A DNA stretch of 64,000 nt from Microthyrium microscopicum. Its lineage: Eukaryota; Ascomycota; Dothideomycetes; Microthyriales; Microthyriaceae. The position numbers and the translations under genes were made by a program. The notes beneath the pieces are model-generated. The model saw only the letters and a list, made by a program, of their open reading frames with translations. It did no database searches and was not told the origin of the DNA. Below are positions 59,436-64,000 of the stretch, piece after piece. Numbering within the stretch: the stretch's first letter is position 1; each line of letters begins with the position of its first letter. Where the stretch lies: NCBI GenBank assembly GCA_010405405.1, contig MU004246.1, forward strand, positions 186,001 through 250,000, in the 5' to 3' direction.

Positions 59436-60191
59436 ATGACCTGTTCGATCTCACGATTCTTTCTCGGTTTGACCATTGCATTAGCCATCACATCGTTGGC
59501 AAGTGCTGTTCCTTCCTCACTTGATAGCACAAACAGCCAGCTTGAATATGGGTTGAAGCATCTTCAAACTCGAGCTCTATATACTACAGCATATGGCCTG
59601 AATATGACAGAACTATTCCAGGTCCATCCACTACAAAAACGCTCAGCTGGACTTTTCTGGGGCCCACATACACTCGAAAACCTGAAGTTCTACATAACCA
59701 ATCCTCATGATGGATATGCTGGTCCCAAAGTTGGTAAGTGTTGCGCTTGATTCTTAAAATTCGCTCGGTGGCCGATGCATAGAACACTCGAACACCGAGT
59801 CCTCATTGCGTTTCGACATGAAAAATCATCCCCATTTGACTTCTGGCTGACTTTTCTAGGCAATCAAAATCATATCAATGTACACGTCGACAAAGCCGCC
59901 GATAGAGGCACATGGAAGCCCGTATTGAACCTTCATGTCTCAAAGTACAATCGCGGGAGCCAGCATTGTCTTTACGTTTGGGACAGTGTTACCGGCCGGG
60001 TGGTCTTTGACAGCTGCTTTGATGATTTTAAAACGACAGCTGAGAAGGCAATATCAGCAGCAAAAGATCTAGTCGAGGACTTATTGAAAAATGCGAACTT
60101 TATAGCAAAGGCTATTCTAATCGCTGCCTTATTGGCAGCTTTGATAGCTGTCGTGGCAACTTTGTCAGTTGGTGCTGTTGCGGTGGCCTAG
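59436..60191 (+). CDS. Secreted protein with Kex2-like site and hydrophobic C-terminal helix
   Basis: Exons 59,436-59,733 and 59,860-60,191 with a 126-nt intron (GTAAGT...TTCTAG) give 209 residues. MTCSISRFFLGLTIALAITSLASA is a signal peptide. A dibasic LQKR-SAG near residues 67-73 would be a Kex2 cleavage site. The middle domain HINVHVDKAADRGTWKPVLNLHVSKY and HCLYVWDSVTGRVVFDSC looks beta-rich with two Cys. The C-terminal 45 residues form an amphipathic helix followed by a long Ala/Ile/Val hydrophobic segment (from about residue 182) ending in AVAVA, with small-residue spacing. It could be a membrane anchor. I do not recognise a family and assign no function. Confidence 0.7.
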
Positions 60192-60602
60192 GTACCTGGC
60201 ATCGTAGCAAGGAACGAGAAATAATGTGACGCTCCGGTCTGGAATGGGGATATAAGGTCCAATAGTGTTTTATCTTGAGAAAAGCAGAAGAAGGTTTCGA
60301 ATTGCTGGACTTTTTATACAACATGTTAAGCTAGAATAGTCTCATTTATGATCCACTGCTTGCTTCGTTCGAAGTCGGCAAACTTCAAGAGGAATATATT
60401 TAATAACATTAGCTAGAAGTCGAAGGATGGCAAAATGTTTTCTAATTCTAACTACTCCGTCTTTGAAAATCCGTAATGTTCCTTTCTCAGTCGCACCACC
60501 AACACCCATACGTCAATGATGGAGCATAGACTAATTCTATTCTCAATTTCTTGGAATGACAATCTTCCCATGCTTCGATTCATCGCTGTCTCTCGTATTG
60601 AC
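60192..60602. other. Convergent intergenic region
   Basis: About 410 bp between the secreted-protein gene (+) and the NRAMP gene (-). No feature recognised. Confidence 0.4.
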
Positions 60603-62288
60603 TTATGCTTTACCCATCGCAATCAACGCAAGCAAGGCGATGTTCATGACCGCAACCACCAACCACAATCCGACCGAAGAAATGGTCATAAGTAAACCAT
60701 TGGACATATCAACTCCCTGCTCATTTATCATCCTGGCTGTCACAGAAACACTATTCTTGCTCTTTTCGTCGATTCTGTCTGCAGATACCGTCATATACTT
60801 CTGTCGGCAGGTTATGTAAACCAGGGGAGCACTAATGACGGGCAAAAGAATGCTTAGGATGACTTGACTGCCAGTCAATGCATCCCCTAAAGCATCTTTT
60901 CCTCCCTTGGCGGCAATTGCAATTGCTGGAATGAGAGCGAGGATCCGAGTAATGAGTCTCATAACCCAAGGAGAAATCTTCCATTGCATGAATCCTTCAG
61001 TTGAAATTTGACTGGCCACTGTGCATACAATGCCGGCACTTATACCACTCATTAGGAGTGCCAAAGCAAAAACGATGCCAGCTGCTGGAGCAATTGTCTT
61101 GTTGAGCAGGTCGAAGATGCCGAAAAGGTCGGTGTCTGCTGCAGGGTTTCCGAACAACGAGGCGCCAGCGACAATGAGAATGGCACTGTTGACAAAAAGT
61201 GCAAATGTGAACAGCTGTACTGTAAGCTCGGCGATGGAGTATTTCATGCAAGAGTCGATTGCATTAAGTGTAGGACGGTATACGCCATTGTCGGTTTGCG
61301 TGACGTCGAGACCAGCATCTTCGTCGAACTTTTGAAGACGAGGTTGAACCATACCACTTCCTAGGAAAAGAGAATGTGGCATAACCGTGGCGCCGAGAAT
61401 ACCACATGCAAGATAAAGCCTGAAGGAGTAAGTATTTGTGCATACATGCGATATATGTATCTTACCCTCTTCCCTCTACCAAAGCTTTTGAAGGTAAATA
61501 ACCGAGGAAAACCTCTCCAACGTTGGTGTTTTTGAGAAGAGAAAGTTCAACGCAGAAGCTGACAACCACAGTCAAGACCAAGGCGGCGACAGCATATTCG
61601 AAAGCTTGAAGTCCTTTGGATGCTCCTTTGGGTCGGTAAAAAATGAGGACAAAGATGACATCCAGTATGGTAAGACCAACAGAAATGATAATGTTGACTT
61701 TGAAGAGAAGAGTTATAGCTATTGCAGTGCCAATAACCTGGTTGAAATGATCAGTAGCGTTCGAGGTCTGACAACTCAGATACGTACTTCTGCAAAATCT
61801 GTAGCAATAATTGCAATCTCACTAATGATATATAGAGAGATGAACATCCACTTGGGAAGATGTTCTCGGCAATTGTCTCCCAGTGACCCTCCCGTGACGC
61901 TACCCATCTTGATGCAAAGAGTTTGGAAAAAGATTGCAATCAAGTTACTTAACAATACCATGAAAAGGAGGCTGAATTTTGAGTCTGCACCAGCAGCAAT
62001 ATCGGTGGCATAGTTTCCAGGATCAATGTAGGCCACAGCGACCATAAAACCAGGTCCAATAAACTTCCCGAATTTCTTGATTGTTCGGCCGGCATGAGCA
62101 AGTTTGAGTAAAGCCACTTCGCGAGGTGGAAGCTTTCCTCGAGTTCCCATCATGACACTATCATCAGTAATGATCCGAGTTATGGTCCGACCATTCTTCT
62201 CAGCATCAAAAGAGAGGCGGTTGAGAGAATCATTGTCACTTTCGCGGCGTTCGACTTGTATCCCCGACTTCGCAAAAGATGGATCCAT
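60603..62288 (-). CDS. NRAMP-family divalent metal transporter
   Basis: Three exons, 62,288-61,788, 61,737-61,466 and 61,419-60,603, give 529 residues; introns are 50 and 46 nt. It has a hydrophilic N-terminus of about 70 residues, then the NRAMP core: GPGFMVAVAYIDPGNYATDIAAG carries the DPGN metal-binding motif of TM1, and GATVMPHSLFLGSGM carries the MPH motif of TM6. About 11 hydrophobic segments are visible. Family members (yeast Smf1/2/3) import Mn2+ and Fe2+ with protons across plasma or endosomal/vacuolar membranes; which one this matches cannot be told by eye. Confidence 0.94.
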
Positions 62289-63832
62289 TGTGTGATTGCC
62301 GTCTATGTTCTTGTTGGCCGGCCAGGAAGATATATGACGGTACAAAATGCACAATGAGATATCAATGAAAGAATGTGACCAGCACTTGAAGCTGCTGTAG
62401 ATTGAATTGAATCTAGTATATACACAACATATCATTTGGCCAAGAGACTGAATCTATAATTATCATATCAGCCAGGCTAGGTTCTCTTCGATCACAAACT
62501 GTTTCCATAATGAACACCGCTCAAAGATGCTATTCGTTTCTACAGAAAAGAAACCGACCCACGAGAGCAATGTTTTCTGTACCTATAAGGTAATTGTATA
62601 CAGCTTGGCTAGGGTGTGGATATCTAGGAGTAGATCTGGGCGAAGAGATAGCCTGACACTGCTGGTTTCAGATCTTGTGCGTTTAGTGATGGCGAACCAT
62701 TCTTTTCTTTGCGAATCAGTGAGCGGTGTAGTTTCAGAACCGCGGCAACCCCGCATATATATCTTCCTCATCAATTACTAGATCTGATAAAGAATTGTTT
62801 TGAAGCATTTGTCTGTATTGAGAGTCCTGTGCGAGCTCTTACTTTCCTCTGCGATCGCTTGTTGTACTCTACCAATAGTGCACGAAACCAATTCCAGCCA
62901 TTGTGATAGTAAAAGCATAATCATAAAAGATTATTCAATTAGTAAGAATAGTCGTTCAGTACTAATTACACACAATATCATCATAATCTTGCAGTGACAA
63001 CTGTCAAGGATTTGGACGTTTAACACGGTATCATCACAATCCCAAGAAGCCAAGTCGAGGACAAGAGATCAACAGAGCTTATTACCTTTAAATCTCAGAT
63101 CGCGATATCATCCAGTCGCGATTCAAGAGGTATGCCAAGGTCAATGCCTTGGCTGCGTGTCACAGCGTCGAGGTCAGAAACATTGGTGGAAGTCTATCAA
63201 GAACCTGAAACGCGAAGAGAAGAAGACCATTCTACATCACTTGACGATGGAAAAGAAAGTTAAATTCTCAAGAGCCACCACTAGGAAGAGAAGTACAGAA
63301 AAAGAAAATGATAGTGACACATTTCTTTATTGAATATGCACGCCGAATTTCTTTAGTATGATCTACATGTCAACAAGCATATTGCAGTTGAATCGAAGAT
63401 CTATTGGCTGAATATCATGCCTTTACTATTCAATGATGCTCTAGCGTGCTTCTGCTGCACGAAATGGATTGTGTTTTCAATTAGGCCTAAGTGGATTATC
63501 GAGACAAAATCTCCAGATTGTCATGCCAGAAGCGTAGCAAGGAACCATGCAACTACATGACATCGGCATAGTTATGACCAAATACTGGTCCCTGGATTCA
63601 TCCTGTCATACTTTGTATTGTCCTTTCTATATTCAAATTTCCGCATCATGAAGTCAAAGCGACCTTGGCTCTAAACACAATGTTGCAGCCAAGCTACAGT
63701 ATCCTTCCAATTTCAAGGTTTGCTCAAAATGTTATAGGAGACTTGAACCGCATTATGAGCAGTGTTTAACCATTCTTCCAATCGAAACCTTTTGTTTACT
63801 TGTACCTTTGACCTTCATAGCGCCTTTCAAAA
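62289..63832. promoter_or_regulatory. Divergent intergenic region (NRAMP / unidentified gene)
   Basis: About 1.54 kb. No recognisable coding frame; presumably holds both promoters. Confidence 0.4.
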
Positions 63833-64000
63833 ATGCATCCTTCTAATGACAGCACAAACGAAAAGCCCTCTCTGGCAACGACAACCTCATCAACAAATCC
63901 GCAACAGTCTAGTGTCACGCCAATTGACGTTGGAACAGAGCCAAGTGGGAACAATGATATCCAACATGATTCAAAGATACCTGCCACCAGGTCTTCAAAT
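63833..64000 (+). CDS. Partial gene at the right edge, unidentified
   Basis: An ATG at 63,833 opens a frame of 56 codons running off the window without a stop. The product starts MHPSNDSTNEKPSLATTTSS and is Ser/Thr/Asn/Gln-rich low complexity, without a signal peptide. Such N-termini are common in fungal regulators and membrane proteins, so nothing more can be said. Confidence 0.45.
   Translation, partial: MHPSNDSTNEKPSLATTTSSTNPQQSSVTPIDVGTEPSGNNDIQHDSKIPATRSSN

Noticed and set aside
53842-62288. Secondary-metabolite gene cluster around the regulator/transporter pair
   Set aside because: No polyketide synthase, peptide synthetase, terpene cyclase or other backbone enzyme lies in this span.
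12746-64000. tRNA, rRNA or CRISPR features
   Set aside because: No A/B-box tRNA pattern, rRNA segment or spaced direct-repeat array was seen by eye; a dedicated scan could still find a tRNA.

Overview
The window is nuclear DNA of a filamentous ascomycete (Pezizomycotina). The evidence is many short introns of about 46-126 nt with GT-AG ends and CTAAC/CTGAC-like branch sites, two Zn2Cys6 regulators, a Clr5-domain protein, fungal-only membrane families, and a large block of C-to-T degraded retrotransposon DNA of the kind made by repeat-induced point mutation (RIP). Protein style suggests Leotiomycetes, but that is an impression and was not tested by comparison.

Positions 1 to about 12,745 are an extremely A+T-rich block with no host gene. 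It holds two fossil LTR retrotransposons in the same orientation: a Ty3/gypsy-type element (1 to about 7,080, left end outside the window) and a Ty1/copia-type element (about 7,140 to 12,745). Both are broken throughout. The block ends sharply against host DNA, and the first host gene, an ADP-ribosylglycohydrolase on the minus strand, loses its C-terminal third at that edge. The next host gene on the same side (14,736-15,700) also looks dead. Its small Cys-rich N-terminal domain is interrupted by two in-frame stops, both explainable as CpA-to-TpA changes, as expected if RIP leaked out of the repeat.

From about 16.5 to 64 kb the sequence is ordinary gene-rich DNA. The genes are: a CCDC97-like protein (-); a membrane-anchored spermidine-synthase-like protein (+); a secreted LVIVD-repeat protein (+); mitochondrial insertase OXA1 (+), tail-to-tail with the complex I zinc subunit NDUFS6 (-); a Clr5-domain protein (-); an AAA+ ATPase (+); a Zn2Cys6 regulator (-); a CENP-B-like HTH protein (-); a DUF7702 membrane protein (+); a small Cys-rich protein (+); a short-chain dehydrogenase with a GC-AG intron (-); a secreted protein gene with one in-frame TGA (-); SND2/TMEM208 (-); acetyl-CoA carboxylase (-); a mariner-type MITE; a divergent Zn2Cys6 regulator / DHA2-type MFS transporter pair; a DUF3303-like small protein (+); a secreted protein with a Kex2 site and a hydrophobic C-terminal helix (+); an NRAMP metal transporter (-); and the start of an unidentified gene at the right edge (+).

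The host part is mostly unrelated housekeeping and accessory genes. The clearest functional pairing is the divergent regulator/transporter at 53.8-58.3 kb. OXA1 and NDUFS6 both serve the mitochondrial inner membrane, and SND2 and ACC1 are adjacent housekeeping genes. I found no CRISPR array, tRNA, rRNA or secondary-metabolite backbone gene. Exon limits are read by eye from splice signals, reading frame and family conservation, without transcript support.
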